NCBI RefSeq assembly: GCF_026642255.1
Contig: NZ_CP113264.1
Span: 620,001-684,000 of the forward strand
Direction: 5' to 3'
From: Streptomonospora nanhaiensis
GTDB lineage: Bacteria; Actinomycetota; Actinomycetes; Streptosporangiales; Streptosporangiaceae
Length of the DNA stretch: 64,000 nucleotides
Each line of letters begins with the position of its first letter. Position 1 is the stretch's first letter. The notes beneath the pieces are model-generated. The model was not told the DNA's origin. It did no database searches and saw only the letters and a program-made list of their open reading frames with translations. Positions 16,808-24,394 of the stretch are shown one piece after another. The position numbers were made by a program, and so were the translations under genes.

Positions 16808-17794
16808 GTGCCCAGGATCGCCTACGTCTTCCCCGGCCAGGGGTCACAGGAGCCCGGCATGGGCGCCCCCTGGGCGCACACCCCCTCCTGGGGTCTCGTG
16901 GAGCGCGCGTCGCGGGTCAGCGGCCGGGACGTCGCCGGCCTTCTGCTCGGGGCGGACGCCGACACGCTCCGCCGCACCGACAACGCCCAGCTCGCCACGT
17001 TCGTCCTGGCCTGCGTCGCGCACGGCGAGGTACGCGACGCCCTGCCGGGGGCCGCGCCGGTCGCCGTCGCCGGGCACAGCCTCGGCGAGTACACGGCACT
17101 GGTCGCCTCGGGAGCGCTCGCCTACGACGACGGGGTGCGCCTGGTCGCCGCGCGGGGCGAGGCCATGCGCCGGGCCACCGAGCTCACCCCCGGCACCATG
17201 GGCGTGGTCCTCGGCCTGGACGTCCGCGCCGTACAGCGGATCGCCGCCGGCCTCCGCCGCGACGGCGCCCGCGTGTGGGTCGCCAACCTCAACTCGCCCC
17301 GCCAGAGCGTCCTCTCGGGAGCCCCGGAGGGCGTGGCGCTCTGCGCGGAGGCCGCCCTCGCCGAGGGGGCCGCCCGGGTCGTGGACATCCCCGTGGGCGG
17401 CGCCTTCCACAGTCCGCTGATGGAGCCCGCCCGCGCCCGACTGCGCGCGGCCCTCGCCCGGGCCGGGCTGCGCACGGCCGCCGTGCCCGTGGTCGCCAAC
17501 GTGGACGCCCGCCCCCACACCCGCCCGGACCTGTGGCCCGGGCTCATGCTCGACCAGCTCACCCGCCCGGTGCGCTGGCTCGACGCGGTGCGGACCCTCA
17601 CCGGGGACCTCGGCGCCGACCTCCTGGTCGAGATCGGGCCGGGGCGCGTCCTCACCGGGTTCACCCGGCGCATCAGCCCCCGCACCGGCCGCCTGTCCGT
17701 CTCCGCGCCCGACCACGTGCCCGCCCTGGCGGCGGCCGTCGGCGCGGCGCGGGAGGACGGCGCGCCGGTCCCCGCCGCCCACGGGGCGGCCTGA
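16808..17794 (+). CDS. fabD-like: Malonyl-CoA:ACP transacylase (FabD type)
   Basis: 328 residues. Core motifs are VFPGQGSQ (residues 7-14), GHSLGEY with catalytic Ser91, Arg116 of ARGEAM and His201 in GGAFHSPLM. It loads malonate from malonyl-CoA onto ACP. Most type II PKS clusters borrow FabD from fatty acid synthesis, so a dedicated copy supports an autonomous assembly line for the two ACPs. GTG start with AAGGAGG placed seven bases upstream. Full length compared with about 310 residues in primary metabolism. Confidence 0.92.
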   Translation: MPRIAYVFPGQGSQEPGMGAPWAHTPSWGLVERASRVSGRDVAGLLLGADADTLRRTDNAQLATFVLACVAHGEVRDALPGAAPVAVAGHSLGEYTALVASGALAYDDGVRLVAARGEAMRRATELTPGTMGVVLGLDVRAVQRIAAGLRRDGARVWVANLNSPRQSVLSGAPEGVALCAEAALAEGAARVVDIPVGGAFHSPLMEPARARLRAALARAGLRTAAVPVVANVDARPHTRPDLWPGLMLDQLTRPVRWLDAVRTLTGDLGADLLVEIGPGRVLTGFTRRISPRTGRLSVSAPDHVPALAAAVGAAREDGAPVPAAHGAA

Positions 17795-17854
17795 CCCGTC
17801 CCCCGCTCCGGGCCCGCACCGCGCGGGCCCCGGAGGCACCACGAAGGAGCGCCA

Positions 17855-18889
17855 GTGTTCGCAGGAGCCGACAGGACCACGTCCCGCCACGGGCGGTGGG
17901 CGGCGGCCCCCGCGGCCGTCCCCGCCGGGGGCGGCGGCGCGCAGGACGCCCCGGCCGACGGCGCGGGGAGCGGGCCCGCGGCCACGGGGCGGCGCCGCCC
18001 GGACCGGGGGGCCGGTCCGGCGACCGGCGCCCCCGGCCTCCCGTGGAGCGCCGCGGCGGGCGCCGCGGCCGTCGCCCTCACCGCGGCGCTGTTCGCCGAC
18101 TGGGACACCCTGGTCGGCCCCCTCGCCGGGGCGGTGACCGGCCGGGGCTTCCCCCTGCCCGGAGCCGTCACCACCCCGTGGCCGGACCTGGCGGTCCTGA
18201 CCGCCGTGCTCGTCGCCGCGCTGCACCCCCTGCTGCGCCGCGGAGCCCGGACGGACACCCTTCCCGGCGCCTGGTCGGTCCCGGTGGCCGCGTTCGCCGC
18301 CGCGGGGCTGGCGGGCGCCGCCGCGGGCCTGCTGGCCGGCGGGTCCGCGGGAGGGGCCGCCGCGACGGTGTGGCACCTGCTCGCCCAGACCGGGCAGGGC
18401 GGCCTGTTCGGCCTGCTGTTCGGGGCGCCCGCGGCGGTCGCCGTCCTGGCGGCCGAACGCCTGGCCCCCGGGGCCCGGCGGGGCCCCGCCGGGGCGGGGG
18501 GACCGCGCCCCGGGGCGGCGCCGGCCGCCGGGGACCCCGGCGGGGCGCGGACCCGGGGGCGCTCCCCGTACGCCGCGCTCACCGCGGCCCTGCTCCTCCT
18601 CCCGACGGCGGTCATGGGGGCGGGCGCGTACCTGCTCGGCACGGACGTCCCCGGCGACTGCTCCCCGCTCGCCTGCGCCTCACCCGTCGACGAACTCCTG
18701 CTCAACGGCGAGGTCGGGCTGCGCCTCGTGGTCCCCGGGTGGGCGGCGGCCGTCGCCGTCGCGGCGGCCCTGCGCGCGCTCCCGCCCACCCGCGGGTGGC
18801 CCCTGTGGTCCCACCTCCTGCTCGCGGTCGGCGGGACCGGGCTCGCCGTCGTCCTGCTCTCCGGCCTGGTCGTCGGCTCCGACGTCTGA
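17855..18889 (+). CDS. Multi-pass membrane protein of unknown function
   Basis: 344 residues; GTG start with AAGGAG eight bases upstream. The first about 65 residues are polar and Pro/Gly/Arg-rich, probably cytoplasmic. Six to seven hydrophobic segments follow, separated by short charged loops, and a CSPLACAS stretch lies in a loop near residue 270. There is no recognisable transporter signature (no Walker A, MFS or RND motifs). Its position in the plus-strand PKS/AfsA unit hints at export, immunity or membrane organisation of the pathway. I do not recognise the family. Confidence 0.7.
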   Translation: MFAGADRTTSRHGRWAAAPAAVPAGGGGAQDAPADGAGSGPAATGRRRPDRGAGPATGAPGLPWSAAAGAAAVALTAALFADWDTLVGPLAGAVTGRGFPLPGAVTTPWPDLAVLTAVLVAALHPLLRRGARTDTLPGAWSVPVAAFAAAGLAGAAAGLLAGGSAGGAAATVWHLLAQTGQGGLFGLLFGAPAAVAVLAAERLAPGARRGPAGAGGPRPGAAPAAGDPGGARTRGRSPYAALTAALLLLPTAVMGAGAYLLGTDVPGDCSPLACASPVDELLLNGEVGLRLVVPGWAAAVAVAAALRALPPTRGWPLWSHLLLAVGGTGLAVVLLSGLVVGSDV

Positions 18890-18943
18890 CCCCGGCCCGC
18901 CCCGCACCGGCCGCCCGCACCTTCACACCCCCGAGGACAGACG

Positions 18944-20134
18944 ATGACCGGAAGAAGTCCCGCACCCAGCAGACGCGCCTTCCTCGGAACCGCCGCGGCG
19001 GCCGGGATCGGCGGACTGGCCTGGTTCGCCGCCCGCCCGGCGACGGCCGCCCCGCCCCCTCCCGCGGCCCGCCGCGCCTACATCGGCGGGTTCACCGCCG
19101 GCGAGTACGGGCTGCCGGGGCTCCCCGGCATCGGGATCGGCAGCGTCGGCGCGGACGGCTCCCTGCGGATCGACGGCTACCACGAGGGCATCGACAACCC
19201 CTCCTACCTGGCGGCGGGTCCCCGGGGCGACGTCCTCTACGCGGTCAGCCAGACCGGCGACGGCCACGTGCACGCCTTCCGGATCGGGGACGACGGCGGG
19301 CTGGAGCCCCTCAACGCCGCGCCCACCGAGGGCGCCGCCCCCGTCCACCTGGCCGCCCACCCCGACGGCCGGTTCCTCATGACCGCCAACTACGACTCGG
19401 CGGGCGTCGCCGTCCACGCCCTGGCGGAGGACGGCTCGATCGGGGCGCTGCTGGACCTGGTCGAGCACGAGGGCTCCGGCCCCGATCCGGTGGAGCAGGC
19501 CGCCCCGCACCCGCACATGTGCCTCTTCGTGCCCGGGACCCACGACGTGATCGTCCCCGACAAGGGCAACGACCACGTGTACGTCTACTCCCTCGACCCC
19601 GGCACCGGGAGGCTCACCGAGCGGAGCCGCACCCTCGTCGCGGAGGGGGCCGGGCCCCGGCACGCCGCGCTCCACCCCTCCGGCCGCCACCTGTACGTCT
19701 CCAACGAGCTCGGGTCCACCCTGACCGCCTTCGCCTACGATCCCGTCGGCGCCGTGCTGACCCCCGGCGAGTCGGTGTCGGTGGCCGCCCCGGGCGCCGA
19801 CCCGCGCAACGCGCCCTCCGGCGTGGTCGTCGACGCCGGCGGCCGGTTCGTCCTCACCGCCGACCGGGGGCTGGACACCGTGGTCTCCTACGCGGTCCGC
19901 GACGGCGGCGCCTCCCTGGACCTGGTGGAGTCCCAGCCGGTCACCACCAAGGGTCCGGGGACGCGCTGGCCCCGGGGCATCGCCCTGGACCCCTCCGGCC
20001 GCTACGTGTACGCGGCCAACCAGGCCGGGCAGTCCGTCACCGTGCACCGCGTCTCGGCCGCCGGGCGGCTCACCCCCGTGGGGGCGCCGGTCCCGGTGGC
20101 CAGCCCCTCGTGCGTCGTGCTGTCAGATCGCTGA
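18944..20134 (+). CDS. Tat-exported beta-propeller lactonase (6-phosphogluconolactonase YbhE/Pgl family)
   Basis: 396 residues. A twin-arginine signal SRRAFLG with a hydrophobic region and an AxA-like site around residues 9-40 predicts export by Tat. The rest is repeated blades of the lactonase (PF10282) type, with motifs such as PRHAALHPSGRHLYVSNE and PRGIALDPSGRYVYAANQ. The family hydrolyses sugar lactones, but extracytoplasmic members have varied roles. Next to an AfsA cassette, cleavage of a lactone product or signal outside the cell is an attractive guess. The stop overlaps the convergent MerR gene by 12 bases. Confidence 0.82.
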   Translation: MTGRSPAPSRRAFLGTAAAAGIGGLAWFAARPATAAPPPPAARRAYIGGFTAGEYGLPGLPGIGIGSVGADGSLRIDGYHEGIDNPSYLAAGPRGDVLYAVSQTGDGHVHAFRIGDDGGLEPLNAAPTEGAAPVHLAAHPDGRFLMTANYDSAGVAVHALAEDGSIGALLDLVEHEGSGPDPVEQAAPHPHMCLFVPGTHDVIVPDKGNDHVYVYSLDPGTGRLTERSRTLVAEGAGPRHAALHPSGRHLYVSNELGSTLTAFAYDPVGAVLTPGESVSVAAPGADPRNAPSGVVVDAGGRFVLTADRGLDTVVSYAVRDGGASLDLVESQPVTTKGPGTRWPRGIALDPSGRYVYAANQAGQSVTVHRVSAAGRLTPVGAPVPVASPSCVVLSDR

Positions 20135-20779
20135 CCCGCGGTCGGCCGGGGAGAACTCCCGGTCGAACACCCTCCCGGACGTGTGCTGGCGGGCGATCCG
20201 CCGCAGCGCCGCGAGCAGGGGGTCTCCGAACACGGTCCACAGCACCAGCCGCTCGACCAGTGCGTCCTCGTCCGCGTACAGGCCCAGGACCCCTATCTCG
20301 GCGCCGGTCATCCGGTCGGCGGCGGCCGCGTAGGCCTCCACCACCACCGCGGTGTCGGCGTCGTCCAGCCAGTGGAGGGTCCTGAGCAGCTTGACCAGCG
20401 TGCGCCAGGACGCCGTGTCCTGGTCGACCGTCCACCCGTGCCGGTCGGCGACCCTCCTGGCCAGGGCCAGCGCCTCGTCGTCCGCCGGTTCGACGTCGGT
20501 GTGCGGGGCGGAGGAGGAGCCCTCCAGGGTCCGCAGGACCATGCCGAAGGTCTCGTGCGGCGTCCTGGTCCCGCCCGCCATGGCGCCCAGCAGGCCGCGC
20601 ACCTGGTCCGGGTCCAGCCCGCCCACCTCCACCAGCACGCGGACCAGGCGCAGGCGGCGCAGATCCTCGGGGCTGTACCCGTGTCTCTCGGAGGGATGGG
20701 AGATCAGGCGCTCCCGCTGGTAGTACTCGACCGTGGCCACGGGCACCGAGGCCCGGTCGCTCAGCTCCGAGATGCGCAC
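20123..20779 (-). CDS. MerR-family transcriptional regulator
   Basis: 218 residues. The N-terminal winged helix starts ISELSDRASVPVATVEYYQRERLI and continues YSPEDLRRLRLVRVL, typical MerR DNA-binding elements. The rest is a helical C-terminal domain without the metal-binding cysteines of MerR or CueR, so any effector is probably organic or absent. It sits between the lactonase, with which it overlaps convergently, and the SARP gene. Control of the cluster is likely but not shown. Confidence 0.85.
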   Translation of the reverse strand: MRISELSDRASVPVATVEYYQRERLISHPSERHGYSPEDLRRLRLVRVLVEVGGLDPDQVRGLLGAMAGGTRTPHETFGMVLRTLEGSSSAPHTDVEPADDEALALARRVADRHGWTVDQDTASWRTLVKLLRTLHWLDDADTAVVVEAYAAAADRMTGAEIGVLGLYADEDALVERLVLWTVFGDPLLAALRRIARQHTSGRVFDREFSPADRGSAI

Positions 20780-20975
20780 AGGTGGCTCGCTTTCCGCTCC
20801 GAGGGGCGTCGGCCCGGGACCCTGGGGGGACCGGACCGCACGCCGGGCCCTTGTGTGATTGATCGAACGCGGTCAGTGATGACACGGGGGAGGGCGGTGT
20901 CGCCGCGTCATTCCCTCGGTCCACTCAACCAGCCCGGAGAACGTCCGGACATACCACGAAAGAGGCATCGCGCCT

Positions 20976-21767
20976 TCAGCCGACGGAGCCGCCGTGGACG
21001 CTCCGGGTCCCGGCCGCGCCGGTGAGGATGGCGTGCTGGAGGCGGCACAGCTCCTCGGAGGGCTCCAGTCCCAACTGGTCGTGCAGGGTGTCCCGTGCCG
21101 CCCGGAAGGCGCTCAGCGCCTCGCCGCGGCGTCCGGACCGGCTCAGCGCGTCGATGAGCCGGGCGTGGAACCCCTCGTGCAGGGGGTAGACGCTCACGAG
21201 GTCCCGGAGCTCGGGCAGGACCTCGCGGTGGAGGCCCAGCCGGAGGGCGGAGTCCACGCGCAGCTCCCTGACCCGTGTGTAGGTCTCGGTCAGGCGCGCC
21301 ACGTGCCCGGCCAGGACGCGGCCGGGGCGGACGTCGGACAGGACCGGGCCCCGCCACAGGGAGAGCGCCTGCTCGGCCCGGTCCACCACCTCGTCGTGGC
21401 GGTGCTCGGTCCACAGGACCTGTGCCTGGCCGACCAGCTGCTGGAAGGCGAACAGGTCCAGCTCCTCCGGCGCCAGGTCCATGCGGTACCCCGAGCCCCG
21501 GGTCAGCAGGACGCGGCGGGCCGTGTCGGCCCCGCAGGAGCGTTCCAGGGCGCCGCGCAGGTGGTAGACGTGCGTGCGGATCGTCTTGAGGGCCGTGGTC
21601 GGCGGCTCGCCGTCCCACAGCTCGTCCATCAGGGTGTCCACGCCCACGGTCTGGTTGGCGCGGACGAGGAGGAGCCCGAGGAGCCGGGCGACCTTGGGGC
21701 CCCGGCGGAGCGCCTCGCCCCCGCGGGACTCCAGCTCCAGGGGACCGAGGATCTTGAAGCGGGTCAT
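20976..21767 (-). CDS. SARP-family pathway activator
   Basis: 263 residues, a small SARP of the ActII-ORF4/RedD size class. An OmpR-like winged-helix DNA-binding domain (residues 1-95: FKILGPLELE, RTHVYHLRGALE, LLTRGSGYRMDL) is followed by a bacterial transcriptional activator (BTAD) helical domain (residues 100-245, ending GLEPSEELCRLQHAIL). SARPs bind repeated heptamers next to the -35 region and activate antibiotic clusters. This is the prime candidate for the pathway activator of the PKS operon. It lies downstream of the two-component genes on the same strand. Confidence 0.92.
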   Translation of the reverse strand: MTRFKILGPLELESRGGEALRRGPKVARLLGLLLVRANQTVGVDTLMDELWDGEPPTTALKTIRTHVYHLRGALERSCGADTARRVLLTRGSGYRMDLAPEELDLFAFQQLVGQAQVLWTEHRHDEVVDRAEQALSLWRGPVLSDVRPGRVLAGHVARLTETYTRVRELRVDSALRLGLHREVLPELRDLVSVYPLHEGFHARLIDALSRSGRRGEALSAFRAARDTLHDQLGLEPSEELCRLQHAILTGAAGTRSVHGGSVG

Positions 21768-22062
21768 CGCGTCTCTCCTTCTCGTTCTGGGCCCCGGCCG
21801 CGCTCCGGTCGGGCTCCCGGGGCCTCGGGACCGGGACCGCCGGCCGCCCGGGGGCGGCCCCCGCTCGCCCCCGTCCCGGTCCGGTACCGGGAAACCGTGT
21901 TCTGACCTGCGGTCACAGGGGAAATCTAGGACCGCCGACGGGCGTCCACAAGCGGATTGTCCGCAAGGTGCCAGGCCTCTACCTCGAAGGAGGTACGGGA
22001 CGGGGGCGCGGGGCCGGGCGTCGAGGGGGAGGGGAGGGGCGGCGGAGGGGCGCCGCCCGGGC
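21768..22062. promoter_or_regulatory. Leader between response regulator and SARP genes with two inverted repeats
   Basis: A 295-base gap with no gene. It holds TACCTC-GAAG-GAGGTA (21980-21995), a six-base-pair stem with a four-base loop that could end the response-regulator transcript or serve as an operator. It also holds GCGGA-TTG-TCCGC (21952-21964). The stretch 21895-21990 is less GC-rich than its flanks, as expected for the SARP promoter on the minus strand. Confidence 0.45.
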
Positions 22063-22707
22063 TCAGAAGCGCGGCTCGGCCTTCTTGCGGTGCGAGGGCA
22101 GCGCCCCGGTCTCCACCGCCTTGTTCACGGCGTCGATGCGCGAGACCGCGTCGAGCTTCTCGAAGATGTTGCGCATGTGCCGCTTGACGGTCCCCTCGGT
22201 GATGTCCAGGCTCCGGGCGATCTCCCGGTTGCTCATGGCCTCGGACACCAGCCTCAGGACCTCCACCTCGCGCGGGGTGAGCGTCGAGTCGGTCGTCGGC
22301 GGCCGGTGCCAGTTCGGGGAGGAGACGACGACCGTCGTGCGGTCGGGGTCGCGCAGCCCCCGGATGGCCGCGACCAGGGTCACCATGTCCACCGTCTTGT
22401 GCAGGTACCCGCGCACGCCGAGGGAGAGCAGGTCGCTCACGAGCGCCGAGTCGTCGTGCATGCTCAGGATGACCACGTGCGTGTCGGGCGCTTGGTTCAG
22501 CAGCTCCCGCACGGTGTGCCGGGGGTCGTGCTCCGGCATCTCCAGGTCGAGGAGGACGACGTCGGCGCGTGCGGCGACCACGGTCGGGACCAGGGAGCGG
22601 GCCGAACCCACGCTGGCGACCACCTCCAGTCCGGGCTGGGCCCGTAACAGGTCGCAGAGGGCCTCGCGCAGCAGGTGGTGGTCGTCGACCACGGCGATCC
22701 GGATCAT
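22063..22707 (-). CDS. NarL-family response regulator with a TTA leucine codon
   Basis: 214 residues. The receiver domain runs over residues 1-120, with acidic pair Asp8/Asp9 and phospho-acceptor Asp54 in VLLDLEMPE. The LuxR-type helix-turn-helix is near residues 148-200 (LTPREVEVLRLV, then GTVKRHMRNIFEKL). Leu21 is encoded by TTA (plus-strand taa at 22645-22647), the rare codon read by the bldA tRNA in streptomycetes. The start overlaps the kinase stop by four bases. It is encoded upstream of the SARP on the same strand, so a kinase-to-regulator-to-SARP cascade is likely. Confidence 0.9.
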   Translation of the reverse strand: MIRIAVVDDHHLLREALCDLLRAQPGLEVVASVGSARSLVPTVVAARADVVLLDLEMPEHDPRHTVRELLNQAPDTHVVILSMHDDSALVSDLLSLGVRGYLHKTVDMVTLVAAIRGLRDPDRTTVVVSSPNWHRPPTTDSTLTPREVEVLRLVSEAMSNREIARSLDITEGTVKRHMRNIFEKLDAVSRIDAVNKAVETGALPSHRKKAEPRF

Positions 22708-23867
22708 CGTGCGGACTCCGCTCCGATCGAGGGGGTGGTGATGGGGACGAGGATCATCGTGCGGGTCCCGTCCTCGGGCGAGCTGAGGAACCGGACGCGC
22801 CCGCCCAGGGCGGTGATGCGCTCGGAGAGGGAGGTCAGGCCGGTCGAGGCGCCGTCCTCGGAGCCGCGGGCCAGCTGTGCCTCCACGTCGAACCCGGAGC
22901 CGTCGTCCGAGGCGATCGCCCGGACCTCGGTACGGTCGAGGCGCACGGCGATGTGCACCTGGGCGGCCCCCGCGTGCCGCACGGAGTTGCGCAGGCACTC
23001 GCGCAGCACGAGGAACAGCTCGTCGAGGAAGTGCGGGGGCACCCACGACTCCTCGCCGGAGAAGTCCATCCGGACCTCGGGGACCGTCAGGTCGAGGGAG
23101 TCGGCGTAGGAGCGCAGGGCGGTTTCGAGCGACCCGGCGCGCTCGCTGCGGCGCTGGTCGGAGATGAGCACGCGGAGCTGCTGGTTGAGTTCGAGGAGCG
23201 CGCCCTTGAGGGCGCGCAGGCGCCCGTGGGCCTTCGCGTCGGGCTTGTGGGCGGAGAGCAGCTCGTACAGTTCCAGCTGGCGGTTGGCCAGGCTGACGGA
23301 ACTGCCGAGGCGGTCGTGCAGCTCGCGGGCGAGGAAGCGCCGGAACTCCTGGTTGGCGGCCTGCTCCTGGCTCAGGAATCGGGCGTTGGCACGGATCTGG
23401 GCGGCCTCCATGCGCAGGGTGGTCTCGTTCTGGGCGGTGACGAGCGCGGCCCGCACCCCGGCCGACGGGGCGTCGGGCGGCAGCGCGGCGGTGATCTCCT
23501 CGAAGAGGAAGCGGGCCGCCTGGCCGGTGTGGCGCGGGTGGATGGCCCAGGACTCCCCCTCCAGCTCGGCCCAGTAGGTCTCCGTCATCCGGTTGACGCG
23601 CTGGGAGGGGCGGCCGTGGTGGAGGCTCCAGGCGCTGTCGCGGATGACGGAGGCGGCCCACGCGGAGGCGTACGGCCAGGATTCCGGATCGGTCCTCAGC
23701 GGGTTGTGCTCCGCGAAGAGGCGGGTGGAGAGGCGCCCCACCAGTTCGGGGGTCCTTCTCAGAAAGGAATCGGCGTGGGAGTTCTCCGGGAAGGGCGGCA
23801 GAACGCCGTTCTCCCACTCGGGGAAGGCCGAATCCTTACCATGCATAGGATGGTCGTGTCCATTCAT
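22704..23867 (-). CDS. Cytoplasmic sensor histidine kinase (HisKA_3)
   Basis: 387 residues from the ATG at 23867; the frame remains open to a GTG at 24005. There is no transmembrane segment. An N-terminal region of about 170 residues without a clear domain is followed by the HisKA_3 phospho-acceptor His184 in LARELHDRLGSS and an HATPase_c domain (LRECLRNSVRHAG, then DDGSGFD). It phosphorylates the coupled regulator downstream. A soluble kinase implies an internal signal. Starts at 24005 or 23846 are possible; none has a convincing Shine-Dalgarno. Confidence 0.83.
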   Translation of the reverse strand: MNGHDHPMHGKDSAFPEWENGVLPPFPENSHADSFLRRTPELVGRLSTRLFAEHNPLRTDPESWPYASAWAASVIRDSAWSLHHGRPSQRVNRMTETYWAELEGESWAIHPRHTGQAARFLFEEITAALPPDAPSAGVRAALVTAQNETTLRMEAAQIRANARFLSQEQAANQEFRRFLARELHDRLGSSVSLANRQLELYELLSAHKPDAKAHGRLRALKGALLELNQQLRVLISDQRRSERAGSLETALRSYADSLDLTVPEVRMDFSGEESWVPPHFLDELFLVLRECLRNSVRHAGAAQVHIAVRLDRTEVRAIASDDGSGFDVEAQLARGSEDGASTGLTSLSERITALGGRVRFLSSPEDGTRTMILVPITTPSIGAESAR

Positions 23868-24394
23868 TGAGCGCGTCACGAGAGGACCTGTCGTGTAAGG
23901 GGACGTGAATGCGGTTCGGGGCCGCGGATCCGGGCCCCGAGGACGACCGGTGGGAAGCTGTCCGGGCACGGCCCGGCGGAGGTCCTCACGTTCCTGTGCG
24001 TTCACGCCACCCCCCGGTCAGGCGATTCCCGTCGGACCCCGCCGTGGGCAGCGCTTCCCCGGGCGCTGGTACGGAGTCCCACCCGATTTCTCCCGCGAAG
24101 GTCGTTTCTGGGAGGGTTCTGGGCGCGAATGTCCTGTTGGATCCGTTCGGGGTCCGCGCCCGCCTGGTTCGGGTTTGTGTTTCAGTAGCGTATGTGATGG
24201 CGGAGCGGGCGGAAAAGGTTCTCGTGGGCCGGTTCCGGTCAATGGCAGAAGTCGGAAGAATCGCAGGTCAGGGTACAATGTCTGACTTGTGGCTTAAGTC
24301 ACTTATATCCGTGTTGCGGTGGCGCTTTCGCGAGGGGAAGGACCGGTTCGGGCGGCCTGCCGGGCCGCCCCGGGCCGCTGCGGGCGACGCCCCC
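23868..24394. other. Intergenic region with an AT-rich promoter-like island
   Basis: I see no convincing gene in these 527 bases. The part from about 24170 to 24315 is conspicuously AT-rich for this genome and contains an inverted repeat TGACTT (24283-24288) / AAGTCA (24296-24301) followed by TTATAT (24303-24308). It may carry the promoter for the kinase operon on the minus strand and/or an unannotated plus-strand transcript. Confidence 0.4.

Noticed and set aside
17275..20385. 1036-residue plus-strand open frame through FabD, the membrane protein and the lactonase
   Set aside because: Out of frame with three recognisable proteins; composition is Arg/Pro/Gly-rich without domains.
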